A stretch of 64,000 nt of DNA from an uncultured Dokdonia sp. (lineage in GTDB: Bacteria; Bacteroidota; Bacteroidia; Flavobacteriales; Flavobacteriaceae), in the NCBI RefSeq assembly GCF_937910895.1, contig NZ_CALEMI010000161.1, forward strand, positions 62,001 to 126,000. Reading direction: 5' to 3'. The translations under genes were made by a program, and so were the position numbers. Of this stretch, positions 1 to 9,515 are shown in pieces. Under the pieces are notes generated by a model. That model searched no databases and was not told where the DNA came from. It saw nothing but the letters and a program-made list of their open reading frames with translations. Within the stretch, counting starts at the first letter, position 1, and each line of letters opens with the position of its first letter.

Positions 1-1511
1 GCATCTGAAACTACTTCGCTAAAAGTTCCATGAACTGCTATTCTAGCTCCATCAAGAGATCCAATCTCAGAGGTAATATTCCCTATTATTTTAAAACTAT
101 TTATAGGGGTGCTTCTATGATCTATAGAAAGATCTTTAAGTAGATACTCTAAAGCTTCTTTAGGTGTATGTCTATTCAAATCTATGTATAAACCGTCTGT
201 ATATAATACGGCTTCTTCAAGAACTTCCTTGTTTGCTTTTTTAGAGGTGCTTACGGTAAATGTGGTGTTATTAAATGTAGGTTGTAAATCAGAAAACAGC
301 GTATTTCCATCAGTAAAAATAAGAGTATACTGTCGCTTTTCGGAATTTACTTCTGTCAATGCCCTATAATCTGATGTCCCTTCATAGCTTGTATTTTGTA
401 AAAAATTGATAATGGCTTCAGAGGTTCCTCTTTTTACAGTAAAATCTTTGGTTTCTTTATATCCAAAAGCAAATTTATGAATCGTAACGTCTACATTTTT
501 TAAAGATGTAATGTATCGTTCTAATAGTTCTAATTCTGTATCTAAATTTCGATCGTTCGCTTTCGCGGAAGCGTCCCAAAAAATAGTGATCGCTTCGGGC
601 AATGGTCTGTTTATTGTTTCTTTTGTTCCCTTTTTTAAAGGATAGGATACATCCATCGTAAAACCCATTGCTTCTTTCTTATGAACCTCCCAAGAATCCT
701 GACTAATAGAGCGTGTAAAAGACATGTTTTTATTGCTACTTCCTGCAATGGCAAATCCTAAACGTTTTCCATAAATTTCTATTAACTCGATGCTGACAAT
801 AACATCGGTATCTGTAAAGATTTTATACTTGGATAACGGGATACGTTCTACTCCATTTCTTCTGGAGATGGTATGGTAAATAGCTGTGTTTAGAATATTA
901 TGTTGAGGCAATCTAGAAATAGGATCGATATCATATACATTGACACGTACGCGTATGCTATCAGACAAATTTTCTAGTACTGTAAAATGTAAACTTTTAA
1001 GTTGTGTTCCTTCTTTTTTGACTTTAATTTTAGTGGCTATTTCCCCTCCAAGACCTAATTCATTTTTCCAATAGCCAAATTTCTCTGAATCTATCTTTAG
1101 ATTTCCTATGGTTGTATTTTGAAGCTTTGTATTTCCTAATACGACTTCTTCCAAACTATAACGCTCTGGGATAAGGGTAATCGTATTTTTTTTAGAAAGT
1201 AGCGAAGAGATGAATCTTATAGGTATTTGTTTTGTCTTGAAACCAATCATTGAAAATTGAATAACATCAGATCCTTCCATTTTATCTGTAAGATATGTGA
1301 GTTCAAAATATCCTTGTGCATCGGTAACAGATCCTATGCCTTTTCCTATAAAACCTACATTTACAAAAGGAATGGGTGTTTGGGTATTTTGATCAAGAAT
1401 CGTTGCCTTTAAGGTGGTGTAAGAACCTTTAGATAAATATTGTGCTTGTACATCTGCTATATAAAAAAGGGCTACAAAAAAGCATAATAAAAAGATTGTA
1501 TTTTTTTTCAT
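1..1511 (-). CDS. Carboxypeptidase-regulatory/VWA-like envelope protein, partial
   Basis: An open frame starts at an ATG read leftwards from 1511 and is still open at base 1, so the C-terminus is outside the window. The first residues form a signal peptide (basic start, hydrophobic core, ending near VQAQ). A carboxypeptidase-regulatory-like domain follows, beginning STYTTLKATILDQNTQ-like. Further on is a VWA-like stretch starting TIFWDAS and containing LIFTDG. A second regulatory-like domain starts near the left edge. The same TIFWDAS block occurs in the next gene (1664-4129), so the two are tandem paralogues. A variant of the dispersed palindrome (558-573, one mismatch) lies inside the VWA-like region and encodes SAKA. 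Function is unknown; a surface or periplasmic role is inferred. Confidence 0.7.
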   Translation of the reverse strand, partial: MKKNTIFLLCFFVALFYIADVQAQYLSKGSYTTLKATILDQNTQTPIPFVNVGFIGKGIGSVTDAQGYFELTYLTDKMEGSDVIQFSMIGFKTKQIPIRFISSLLSKKNTITLIPERYSLEEVVLGNTKLQNTTIGNLKIDSEKFGYWKNELGLGGEIATKIKVKKEGTQLKSLHFTVLENLSDSIRVRVNVYDIDPISRLPQHNILNTAIYHTISRRNGVERIPLSKYKIFTDTDVIVSIELIEIYGKRLGFAIAGSSNKNMSFTRSISQDSWEVHKKEAMGFTMDVSYPLKKGTKETINRPLPEAITIFWDASAKANDRNLDTELELLERYITSLKNVDVTIHKFAFGYKETKDFTVKRGTSEAIINFLQNTSYEGTSDYRALTEVNSEKRQYTLIFTDGNTLFSDLQPTFNNTTFTVSTSKKANKEVLEEAVLYTDGLYIDLNRHTPKEALEYLLKDLSIDHRSTPINSFKIIGNITSEIGSLDGARIAVHGTFSEVVSD

Positions 1512-1663
1512 AAGCGACGGTTATTGCTATATATCAGATGACTATATTGCTGATCACTTACTAAGATAAATCATAAAATATTAAATCTAGTATATACCGA
1601 TAAATACTTACTTAGAATATATTCTTGTACGTACGAACTTTAAACACCTATAAAATGATCTCG

Positions 1664-4129
1664 TTATAATAAAAATTCGTCAAGCTGTGCCTTCCCAATT
1701 TCTGAAGTGAGTTTGATGACTTTTACATCTTTACGTTCACTTGGCGTACCATAGTCTCTATAAATAGTATACTTAAGATAGGGCGGAATGGTGGTGAAAG
1801 TTTCTTCCCCTAGATACTCAATATTGACTCTCCACAGTCCATGTGGGGCTTCATCAATGACAAACTCTTCTGTCTGAAAACCAGATTTTACTTCGGCTTC
1901 TAGACGTTCTTTGTTGTCAAACAATGTATGATTCCATTTAAAAAATTTATCTTCAGGATTTACAAATTGAAATTCAAAAGGAGCTTCACGATCAGACCAT
2001 TCTAATACCATACGTAAATCCAAACGATAATTAGGAAGTATCCAATCTTCTGGAAGTCTTTCTGTGTTTATTTTGTTTTTATGTAAAGAAACCAAATGCA
2101 GTAACTCATGCCCTAAGGGTTTGTCTAATCCAGAAAAATCTACTCCTAGTATTTGCTCTCCAAGCATATTGATATATAACTCTAAGGACTTGTCATAAAA
2201 TCCTGCTTCTTCATAAGCTTTAGCAAGATCTCTGTAAGACTGCGCTTCGCTAGGAGCAATACTTGTAATACGCTCATACAACTTTAAAGCATTGTCATAT
2301 TCACCCGCACTTTCATATAAGTATGCCGCTACACGAAGTACTTTTGAATTTTTTTGAGCAACTTCTACAAGTCTTGATCTTATTGTTTTTGCTTTTTCTT
2401 TATCTAAAGGCTGAAAATACAATGCCATGTCTATAAAAAATTCAGCATTTGTTGTATTTGCTTTCGCTAAATTTTGATACATAGCAAACTGAGCTTCAAC
2501 ACCATCTATGGCTTGGATCTGTTTTACATAATTAGGTTTTAAAGCCTCTAGATTAAGTTGAGCGACTTGCTCTGTATATTCATTTCCTGTAATCAATGCT
2601 GTATCTACTATCTCACCATCAGATCCAAGACGTATAAATGCATTTGTTTTTACAATAAAAGCACCACCCGATGCAATAGATCCATAACGAGCCGACGCTT
2701 GTATCGATTTTAAGATAGAAATACTCGCTACATTTTGAGGATCTATAAAACTTGGCGGTTGCTCATAAATGGAGCCGTCTACCACCCAAATAGCAGGTTG
2801 TGAACTATTACCTCCTCTAATGGTAAATACTGCCTCAGTACCAAATCCTGATACTTGAACTCCTGCAAAACGACCCCGTACAATATCTGCTAAATACTGT
2901 GCATTAGGACGTATATCTTTACTTGTAATCGTGTTTACAGAAACTCCTATTTGATCTTTACTTTTCTCTCCGAATCCTGCATCAGAGGTTTCTTTACTTT
3001 TTGCTTTTTTCCCTTCAATGATGACCTCCTTTAGTAATTCATCTATAGGTTTCATCTCTACCACTAGTGACGGTAGATCTTCTACCAGCATTTCTTTAGG
3101 ATGCATTCCTAAATAGCGTATTTGTAATACATCACCTATTTCAGCTGGAACTGTAAAACTTCCATCTGACTTTGACAAGAATTCTTCTAAATCTCCTTTT
3201 ATTGTAATACTTGCGCCTTGAATAGGACCTATAGATGTTTTTACAATACCATTATACGCCGATGATATGGCTATCGTCTTATCCTTAAAAGGAATACCTT
3301 TTTTAATTTGATTGATACTCTCTGCAATAGATGCTTCAGATAGATTTATATAGCTTCCAGAGGTAAACATTGCTAGCGATCGTAAATACTCGTGATTTGC
3401 TCTAGACAAGCTACTCACGGCATAAAACGGAATATCTCTATCACCTTGCCATTGTCCTAAAACAGCTTCTCCTTCAGAAAATAAAAGCACTGCATCTGTA
3501 TTACCCGTCGTAAGAATATCATAAGAGGTTGTCCCCTGGTATTCTAATCCCTCAACTTCTTTTTTTAGTAAAGAAATATCTTTAGTAATCGTATATCTTT
3601 TTGTCGATAGGATCGTTTCATTAAATACAACAAACGTCACATTTACCTCCCCTAATTCTTCAAAATAGGCTTCTATAAAACCCCATTCTTTTTTAAAATC
3701 TCTGCGTTCAGATGAGAGGGATGCATCCCAAAAAATAGTTACATTTTTTTGTTCTATAAATGAGGGAGTCGTGGGAATATCATCCGATTTTGTAAGATAT
3801 ATTTTACTCGATTTATTAAAGAGACCTCTTATATTATCACCTCTTAGTTCTATCATTTTGTATCCAGGAGCACTAATTCTAAGCCGAGACGCGTTTCCAA
3901 TCGTTTGATGATATTTGCGATAATTAAACAGACCATTTTCGTTTGTTACAACACCCACACCCTGATCAGAGATTCCTATTTTTGCTTCTGTAATAGGAGA
4001 CTGAGTCGTCTCATCTAAAATCTTACCTCTAAAGACTGTTTGTGCCGTTAGTGTTTGTAGAAAAAACATAACGATAAGCCCGACAACTAAGACAGTATAT
4101 TTCTTTTTCATTGATTTAAAAATCTTCAT
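1664..4129 (-). CDS. Regulatory domain, VWA-like, TonB-plug and TPR protein
   Basis: 821 residues with an N-terminal signal peptide ending near LTAQ. Domains in order: carboxypeptidase-regulatory-like (about 31-110), VWA-like region (about 125-285, TIFWDAS and AVLLFSEG), a second regulatory-like domain (about 290-370), a TonB-dependent-receptor plug-like domain (about 390-500, with IRGGNSSQPAIWVVDG), TPR-like helices (about 575-690) and a C-terminal beta-rich part. No 22-strand barrel follows the plug, so it is not a complete TonB-dependent receptor. The SusC-like plug normally gates such barrels; here it may be a docking module (inference). An in-frame ATG six codons downstream (MKKKYT) is an equally good start. 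It lies 152 bp upstream of a shorter paralogue. Confidence 0.75.
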   Translation of the reverse strand: MKIFKSMKKKYTVLVVGLIVMFFLQTLTAQTVFRGKILDETTQSPITEAKIGISDQGVGVVTNENGLFNYRKYHQTIGNASRLRISAPGYKMIELRGDNIRGLFNKSSKIYLTKSDDIPTTPSFIEQKNVTIFWDASLSSERRDFKKEWGFIEAYFEELGEVNVTFVVFNETILSTKRYTITKDISLLKKEVEGLEYQGTTSYDILTTGNTDAVLLFSEGEAVLGQWQGDRDIPFYAVSSLSRANHEYLRSLAMFTSGSYINLSEASIAESINQIKKGIPFKDKTIAISSAYNGIVKTSIGPIQGASITIKGDLEEFLSKSDGSFTVPAEIGDVLQIRYLGMHPKEMLVEDLPSLVVEMKPIDELLKEVIIEGKKAKSKETSDAGFGEKSKDQIGVSVNTITSKDIRPNAQYLADIVRGRFAGVQVSGFGTEAVFTIRGGNSSQPAIWVVDGSIYEQPPSFIDPQNVASISILKSIQASARYGSIASGGAFIVKTNAFIRLGSDGEIVDTALITGNEYTEQVAQLNLEALKPNYVKQIQAIDGVEAQFAMYQNLAKANTTNAEFFIDMALYFQPLDKEKAKTIRSRLVEVAQKNSKVLRVAAYLYESAGEYDNALKLYERITSIAPSEAQSYRDLAKAYEEAGFYDKSLELYINMLGEQILGVDFSGLDKPLGHELLHLVSLHKNKINTERLPEDWILPNYRLDLRMVLEWSDREAPFEFQFVNPEDKFFKWNHTLFDNKERLEAEVKSGFQTEEFVIDEAPHGLWRVNIEYLGEETFTTIPPYLKYTIYRDYGTPSERKDVKVIKLTSEIGKAQLDEFLL

Positions 4130-4188
4130 TACACATGTTAAAAGTACATGAACACTGCAAATATGGCAAAACGCCTACTAAAAGCATC

Positions 4189-5265
4189 TTAAAGATTGTT
4201 AAAAAGACCTAATTGTCCCTTCTCTGTCTTTATAAACAGGTCAGTATTTAATGGAGGAAGCACGCGATCCTTAAAATATAGCTTTCTTCCTATTTCAAAT
4301 TGTCTATGAATTTGGGCGGCATACTTCCCTTCTCCCTTCATTCGTTTTCCAAACCTAGAATCGTTTAATTGTCCTCCATGACAATCGGCTATTTGATGGA
4401 GTACCTTATCGGCTCTATCAGGCAAAGTTTTACGAATCCAATTTTCAAAAATTTTCCCTATAGCTCCATTTAATCGTACAATCGTATAGCCAACACTCAG
4501 CGCTCCTCGGTCTGCCACTTCCTTTAATAACGGTAAAATCTCGTGTGTATTGATTCCAGGAATCATAGGACCAGCCATAACCATGACAGGAATTCCTGCG
4601 TTGCTTAATCGTTCTATCGCTTTAAGTCTTTTTTTGATTGTTGCTGTACGCGGCTCCATGAGTCGGCGAGTCGCTTCAGATAAGGTAGTGACCGAAAATA
4701 TCACACGGCATAAATCATCTTTAGCCAATTCTTGTAAGATATCAAGATCTCGTTCTACTAATACATTTTTGGTGATAATCCCAACGGGATGCTTATATTT
4801 TAAAAATACGCGCAACAACTGTCTGGTGATTTCTAATTTCTTTTCAATAGGCTGATAGCAATCAGTATTTCCTGACATTACAATAGTAGATGCTTCCCAA
4901 GAAGCACTTTGTAGCTTTTTCTCTAATAATTCAGGTGCATTTTTCTTTACCAGAATTTTTTGCTCAAAATCCAATCCAGCACCATATCCCCAATATTCAT
5001 GGCTATTGCGAGCATAACAATAAATACACCCATGCTCACAGCCTTGATACGGATTTAAAGAATACCCCATCCCTACGTCTGGACTTGTTACCTTATTTAC
5101 GATGGTTTTAGGAAATGTATCTATATATACGGTTTGGGGGTTAGTGGGTTGTTCGCTTTCGCGAAAGCAAAATTCTAAAAAATCATCACGTATCTCTTCA
5201 CTATGCTCAGAAAAGCGATTTGACACATTTATTTGGGCACCACGTCCATTGATAGATTTCTTCAT
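4189..5265 (-). CDS. PA0069-family radical SAM protein
   Basis: A radical SAM enzyme of the SplB-like/PA0069 family. The [4Fe-4S]-binding motif reads CEHGCIYCYAR (CxxxCxxC) in the N-terminal third, and the N-terminus NGRGAQINVSNRF matches the family start. The length of about 358 residues is normal for this family, whose substrate is unknown. I chose the ATG at 5265 (MKKSINGRGA). An upstream in-frame ATG at 5310 would add 15 residues encoded partly by the dispersed palindrome at 5272-5285, which is unlikely to be coding. A second palindrome copy (5155-5168) lies inside the gene and encodes CFRES, apparently tolerated in a variable N-terminal segment. Confidence 0.88.
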   Translation of the reverse strand: MKKSINGRGAQINVSNRFSEHSEEIRDDFLEFCFRESEQPTNPQTVYIDTFPKTIVNKVTSPDVGMGYSLNPYQGCEHGCIYCYARNSHEYWGYGAGLDFEQKILVKKNAPELLEKKLQSASWEASTIVMSGNTDCYQPIEKKLEITRQLLRVFLKYKHPVGIITKNVLVERDLDILQELAKDDLCRVIFSVTTLSEATRRLMEPRTATIKKRLKAIERLSNAGIPVMVMAGPMIPGINTHEILPLLKEVADRGALSVGYTIVRLNGAIGKIFENWIRKTLPDRADKVLHQIADCHGGQLNDSRFGKRMKGEGKYAAQIHRQFEIGRKLYFKDRVLPPLNTDLFIKTEKGQLGLFNNL

Positions 5266-5271
5266 GAATAT

Positions 5272-5285
5272 GCTTTCGCGAAAGC
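5272..5285. repeat. Dispersed palindrome GCTTTCGCGAAAGC
   Basis: Exact 14-bp copy just upstream of the radical SAM start codon. It is one of at least fourteen exact copies of CTTTCGCGAAAG in this window. Confidence 0.9.
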
Positions 5286-5411
5286 GGAAACAACAGCATA
5301 TTCCGCTCACTATTTATTTTAAAAAATTTGGAATTACCGCAAATTTATGGAATATTTCCTAATTTTATATATGAATAGATTTATTTAACTTTAAAAAATA
5401 AACTCACTCAC

Positions 5412-6824
5412 ATGAAACGTCGTTCCTTTCTCAAAAAATCTGCTGCTGCTAGTGCAGCCTTTACCATCGTTCCTAGTTTTGTATTAGGAGGAAATCATAT
5501 TCCACCTAGTGACACCTTGTATATTGCTGCTGTTGGCGTAGGTGGTCGAGGGGGTGGTGTTGTACGAGAATTAACGCAACATGGGAAGGTAAAATTTGTT
5601 GCGCTTTGTGATGTGGACGATAAAATGGGAGCAGGTAGTTATGCGTTGCATCCAAAAGCAAAACAATATCGCGACTTTAGAAAAATATACGACAATCACC
5701 TCAATGATATTGATGCGATTATGGTGGGTACACCAGATCATACACACGCTACAATTGCACTTCCTTTTATGCGCGAAAAAAAACATGCGTATGTAGAAAA
5801 ACCCCTTACACATAATATTTATGAAGCCCGCCTCATGGCAGAAACAGCCGCAAAGCAAGGGATTATTACCCAAATGGGAAATCAAGGCGCTTCAAGTGAT
5901 GGAATTCGGCTTGCGCAAGAGTGGATCAATGCAGGAGTGATAGGAAAAGTGCACCGTGTGGATTGTTGGACCAATCGTCCCGTATGGCCACAAGGATTTA
6001 AGCATATCACCCAAGGACAACCTGTACCCGATCACTTAGATTGGGATTTATGGCTCGGCCCTGCTGCCAAACGTCCTTACAACGAAAACTACTTACCTTT
6101 TAAATGGCGTGGTTTCTGGGATTTTGGAACAGGAGCGATGGGAGATATGGGATGTCATATTATGGAAACACCTTTTAAGACATTAAACTTAGGATTCCCG
6201 TACGAAGCGGAGGCAAGTTGTACCACGATTTGGTCTGGGGATTTTGTAGAAGCCGACTATTCGGAGGCGTGTCCGCCAAGTTCTATTGTACGTTTGAAGT
6301 TTGACTCTCCTACCCAAGGCGATGTTTCTTTAAACTGGTATGATGGTGGGATTATGCCAGATCTTCCGTCAGAGTTAAAAGACAACGAATCACCTGGAAA
6401 TAATGGAGGTGGAAGTATCTTTTATGGTTCCGATGGCATTATGATTACAGACACCTATTCTGGGAATCCTCGTTTATTGCCTAGCGAACGTATGAAGGAT
6501 TTTAAACGCCCTGCCGAAAGTATTGCCAGAGTAAAAACTTCGCATGCAGGAGAATGGGTAGATGCCTGTCTTAACAATAAACTCACTTCTTCTCCCTTTT
6601 CTTATGGAGGTCCGCTCACAGAAGCCGTATTAATGGGGAACCTTGCGATTAAAGCCTTCCAATACAAAACTCTAAAAAGCGGCAAAAAAGTAGGGGATTG
6701 GGATCCTTATAACTATCCTGGACGTCGTACGATTAAATGGGATGGTGCCAATATGCGTGTGACCAATTATGAAGAAGCCAACGCATGGGTAAAACGTGCG
6801 TATCGTAAAGGATGGAAGTTGTAG
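5412..6824 (+). CDS. Gfo/Idh/MocA-family oxidoreductase, Tat-exported
   Basis: 470 residues. The N-terminus MKRRSFLKKSAAASAAF is a twin-arginine (Tat) signal, so the protein is probably exported folded with its nicotinamide cofactor. A Rossmann fold follows (AAVGVGGRGGGV, then ALCDVDD) and the family EKP motif appears in YVEKPLTHN. The C-terminal half is the GFO/IDH/MocA domain, with GDMGCHIMETPF typical of Bacteroidetes sugar-acting members. The family oxidises or reduces sugars and sugar derivatives; the substrate cannot be read from the sequence. No sugar-utilisation genes flank it, and an intrinsic terminator follows. Confidence 0.88.
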   Translation: MKRRSFLKKSAAASAAFTIVPSFVLGGNHIPPSDTLYIAAVGVGGRGGGVVRELTQHGKVKFVALCDVDDKMGAGSYALHPKAKQYRDFRKIYDNHLNDIDAIMVGTPDHTHATIALPFMREKKHAYVEKPLTHNIYEARLMAETAAKQGIITQMGNQGASSDGIRLAQEWINAGVIGKVHRVDCWTNRPVWPQGFKHITQGQPVPDHLDWDLWLGPAAKRPYNENYLPFKWRGFWDFGTGAMGDMGCHIMETPFKTLNLGFPYEAEASCTTIWSGDFVEADYSEACPPSSIVRLKFDSPTQGDVSLNWYDGGIMPDLPSELKDNESPGNNGGGSIFYGSDGIMITDTYSGNPRLLPSERMKDFKRPAESIARVKTSHAGEWVDACLNNKLTSSPFSYGGPLTEAVLMGNLAIKAFQYKTLKSGKKVGDWDPYNYPGRRTIKWDGANMRVTNYEEANAWVKRAYRKGWKL

Positions 6825-6903
6825 TTTTTAGTCGGTAGTCGAAATTATTTAATTAATTGTAAATCAATTTATTGAAAGCAAAATACATCAATTTTATAGC
6901 TTT

Positions 6904-6945
6904 AATAAGGGCTATGCGATATCGAATCACATAGCCCTTATTTTG
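6904..6945 (+). terminator. Intrinsic terminator after the Gfo/Idh gene
   Basis: Arms AATAAGGGCTATG (6904-6916) and CATAGCCCTTATT (6930-6942) are perfectly complementary with a 13-nt loop, followed by T-rich sequence. Confidence 0.8.
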
Positions 6946-6954
6946 TAAATCATT

Positions 6955-7060
6955 CTAGTGTTTATGAGTAAAAGTGGCTGTATCTACAGACGTTTCATAT
7001 TCATCAGAAATCGTGAAGAAATCTACACATTTCTTAACACTCTTTTTATTGTCTAAAACA
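6955..7060 (-). pseudogene. Possible coding remnant beyond the immunity gene
   Basis: Immediately after the stop of the gene at 7061-7357, another minus-strand frame stays open for about 35 codons to a TAG at 6955 and reads sensibly (VDFFTISDEYETSVDTATF). It has no start codon of its own. It may be the tail of an older toxin or immunity gene joined by deletion, or chance. Nothing else is visible between 6825 and 7060 except the terminator. Confidence 0.3.
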
Positions 7061-7357
7061 CTACCCTTTCCCCTGCATTTCCTCTAATTCTTCTATCCAT
7101 GAAGTTGGTGATATAGAATACAAAACTTCGCCTGTTTCTGCATCAATATATATTAGCATCCCTTTTTCTTCAAGTCCCCACTGAACAACATATTCAACAA
7201 CAAATTGATTTAAAAACTCACCCTTTTTCTTACCATAAAGAACCTCTTGGTTTTCGTTAAAAGTAATTTTTTCAATCTCCTCAATCTCTAAATATTCTCT
7301 CTTTCGTTCTTTCAAATAACTTTTTGCTACTTTGTATGCATGCTCTTTTGTAATCAT
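7061..7357 (-). CDS. PepSY-like putative immunity protein
   Basis: 98 residues, no signal peptide. The second half (VVEYVVQW...GMLIYIDAETGEVLY) resembles a PepSY/YpeB-type repeat, whose hallmark is a beta-hairpin followed by VDAxTGEVL. PepSY/FTP domains are known as pro-domain inhibitors of thermolysin-type metallopeptidases. It lies 7 bp downstream of a large gene ending in an HExxH peptidase-like domain, on the same strand, which is the standard toxin-immunity order. I infer that it neutralises that domain in the producing cell. The family match is by eye only. Confidence 0.6.
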   Translation of the reverse strand: MITKEHAYKVAKSYLKERKREYLEIEEIEKITFNENQEVLYGKKKGEFLNQFVVEYVVQWGLEEKGMLIYIDAETGEVLYSISPTSWIEELEEMQGKG

Positions 7358-7364
7358 AGTAGAT

Positions 7365-9515
7365 TTATTTTTTATTAATTATTTCACTCATTTTTATTTC
7401 TCTACGAATTTCAGGTATTTTTTCAATATCAAAATTAAAATCTATAGGTTCAATACTATTCTTCTTATAAACTTTTTCATTTAAATATCTTAATGCATGT
7501 TTCAACTCTTCTTTAGTAAAATACTTTCTATATTGACTTATTTTATCAAAAACTGAACGTTCTTTAATTAATTCTCCTGGTGTATTTCTACCACCTAAAG
7601 CTAAGTATTTTTTAAGTCCCAATGATTTTGCATGCCTAAAATGCATAAATTCATGGAAAAATTCATAAACAGTAGACCCTTTTCTTAATACAATAGTCAT
7701 TTTTTTACCATCTGTTATAAAAAGTGCAGCTGCGCCTTCTGGCATTTTAGCTGGAACGCCTTTGCGTATAAAGAAACCATCTATAATTTGAGATCCCTCT
7801 AAAGCATGAAGTTCTAATTTAACTCCCATTCTAGCTAACCAAGATTTCAATAACTTCAAATTAGATCTTGTTAGTCTTTGTCCACCCCGTCTACCCCTAC
7901 CACTGACAGAAAGAACATTATCCCAACTTTCCAATAAATCAGACTGAGAAGGTTTTACTTTTATCCCTAATATAGATTCCAACCTCTTTCTTACATAATC
8001 TAAAAACTTCCCATTAATAATCGCTTGTATCAACTCATCAAACTCAGCGCGTAAAAAACGTAAAATATCTGTTGTAGAGGCTACTACTTTTTTACCTGCT
8101 TGCTTTGCTAGTTTTATTCCTGCTTGTGTAGCTTTTGTAGATGCTCTAGAAATCTTATTTGCTAAACTAACAGCAAGCGAAGCGCCTCCTGTAAAAAAGG
8201 CAATAATGGCATCAAAAACTACCTCAAAAATAATAGCCCCTAAAATGAACGCTATAAAATAACGAGAGACATTTTTTAGTTTTTTATATATGCTATCTAC
8301 CAAAGCAACAAATTGAGTGCTGGCAGTAATGAAGTTTAATAACAACCCATTAAATATCTTTTCTGAGCGCTCACTCAACGTCTCTATAAGATCTTCAACA
8401 AACTCTAAGCTTTGCCCGCTTTTATCAAATTCTTCTCTGGAAAAAGGTTTTTCTAATTCTAGAATAGCAAAATTATCTATAATATATCCAATTATTAATA
8501 CCACAAGTTGTAATAAGGAGATCAGACCATTAATAATTCCGCATAACAATGCATTAAATAAAGCAGTATTAGTGTTAATCTTCTCTTTTATAGTATTTAT
8601 AAAGACTTTTGCTTGATTGACAATCGCTTTTATTTTTGTAAGTAGTTGACGCACCTGATCAGGTAATTTGTCCTGATATATAGCTCTTGCAAATAATACA
8701 ACAGCATCATCTGCCACACCTGGAATTACTTGAGTAATAGCTTGTGGATTAAATAAGATGCTATCGAAGTTATTGACAAAATTTACTAAATGATCAAAGC
8801 CTTTGTCTTTTACACTATTTGTGTTCTTATTGTTGGTGGTTAAAAAATCTTTAGTGCGTGTTTCAAAAAATACAGGAATGATAGGCTCATATTCTTTTTG
8901 TGTGCTAGCTCGCCATTTACCATATTCATAATTCTTAGCGGTAAATTTCCACTCTTCCATTTTATTAGATCCAGCATAGATCCAATTTGCAAGATCATTA
9001 TTTAATCCTAATAGATATTTAAACATCGTTTTGTCATTTAACAAACCCGACAATTCAAGATTTATAGCAGTTAATAAAACATCTGTTTCAATTCTGAGAC
9101 GATTTGCCACCACAGATGACCATTCAGAAAGTGTACGTACTTCTCTATCGCCAAGGCGTATCACTGTTTTTCTTGCAGAAATTTTTTCCATTAACACCTT
9201 TCGTTCGGTACCGAACTTGACTCTACAAGCAGTTCCGAAAAAATCTAAGGATGTATCATCTCCTTTTTCATAATAGATAAACAGTTGTTTCGAAGAAGGC
9301 AAATCTTCAGGAGCTTGAGAATTATATTTTTCAAAAACAGCTACTCCAGAGACTAAAGGGATTAATTTATAGGTATAGCCATCATTTGCATCTATTGACT
9401 GCGTCAACCCTTCCTCTATATCTAGATAAGAATGGAACAAACTCTCTTCTCCAAAAGGAGATTGGTATTGTCCAAAAAATTGATTTTTGGAGAATCCATC
9501 TATTGTATTAGCCAT
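7365..9515 (-). CDS. Putative polymorphic toxin with C-terminal HExxH peptidase domain
   Basis: 716 residues without a signal peptide. The N-terminal third has no family I recognise. The middle (about 330-470) has several strongly hydrophobic stretches (LISLLQLVVLIIGYI, FIAFILGAIIFEVVFDAIIAFF) followed by an Ala/Lys-rich linker, the layout of a delivery or pore-like module ahead of a toxin tip. The C-terminal about 170 residues form a zincin-like domain with HEFMH at residues 621-625 and downstream Glu residues (648 or 652) as possible third zinc ligand. The small PepSY-like gene just downstream fits an immunity protein. No PAAR, VgrG or Rhs repeats are visible, so the delivery route is unknown. 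It is more AT-rich than its neighbours, which suggests transfer. Confidence 0.6.
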   Translation of the reverse strand: MANTIDGFSKNQFFGQYQSPFGEESLFHSYLDIEEGLTQSIDANDGYTYKLIPLVSGVAVFEKYNSQAPEDLPSSKQLFIYYEKGDDTSLDFFGTACRVKFGTERKVLMEKISARKTVIRLGDREVRTLSEWSSVVANRLRIETDVLLTAINLELSGLLNDKTMFKYLLGLNNDLANWIYAGSNKMEEWKFTAKNYEYGKWRASTQKEYEPIIPVFFETRTKDFLTTNNKNTNSVKDKGFDHLVNFVNNFDSILFNPQAITQVIPGVADDAVVLFARAIYQDKLPDQVRQLLTKIKAIVNQAKVFINTIKEKINTNTALFNALLCGIINGLISLLQLVVLIIGYIIDNFAILELEKPFSREEFDKSGQSLEFVEDLIETLSERSEKIFNGLLLNFITASTQFVALVDSIYKKLKNVSRYFIAFILGAIIFEVVFDAIIAFFTGGASLAVSLANKISRASTKATQAGIKLAKQAGKKVVASTTDILRFLRAEFDELIQAIINGKFLDYVRKRLESILGIKVKPSQSDLLESWDNVLSVSGRGRRGGQRLTRSNLKLLKSWLARMGVKLELHALEGSQIIDGFFIRKGVPAKMPEGAAALFITDGKKMTIVLRKGSTVYEFFHEFMHFRHAKSLGLKKYLALGGRNTPGELIKERSVFDKISQYRKYFTKEELKHALRYLNEKVYKKNSIEPIDFNFDIEKIPEIRREIKMSEIINKK

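Noticed and set aside
184-369. Plus-strand frame of 61 codons
   Set aside because: It lies opposite the well-supported minus-strand gene 1-1511 and has no protein-like features; the same holds for other short antisense frames in the window.
4189-5310. Longer radical SAM protein starting at 5310
   Set aside because: The extra 15 residues are encoded partly by the dispersed palindrome, and the family start motif follows the ATG at 5265.
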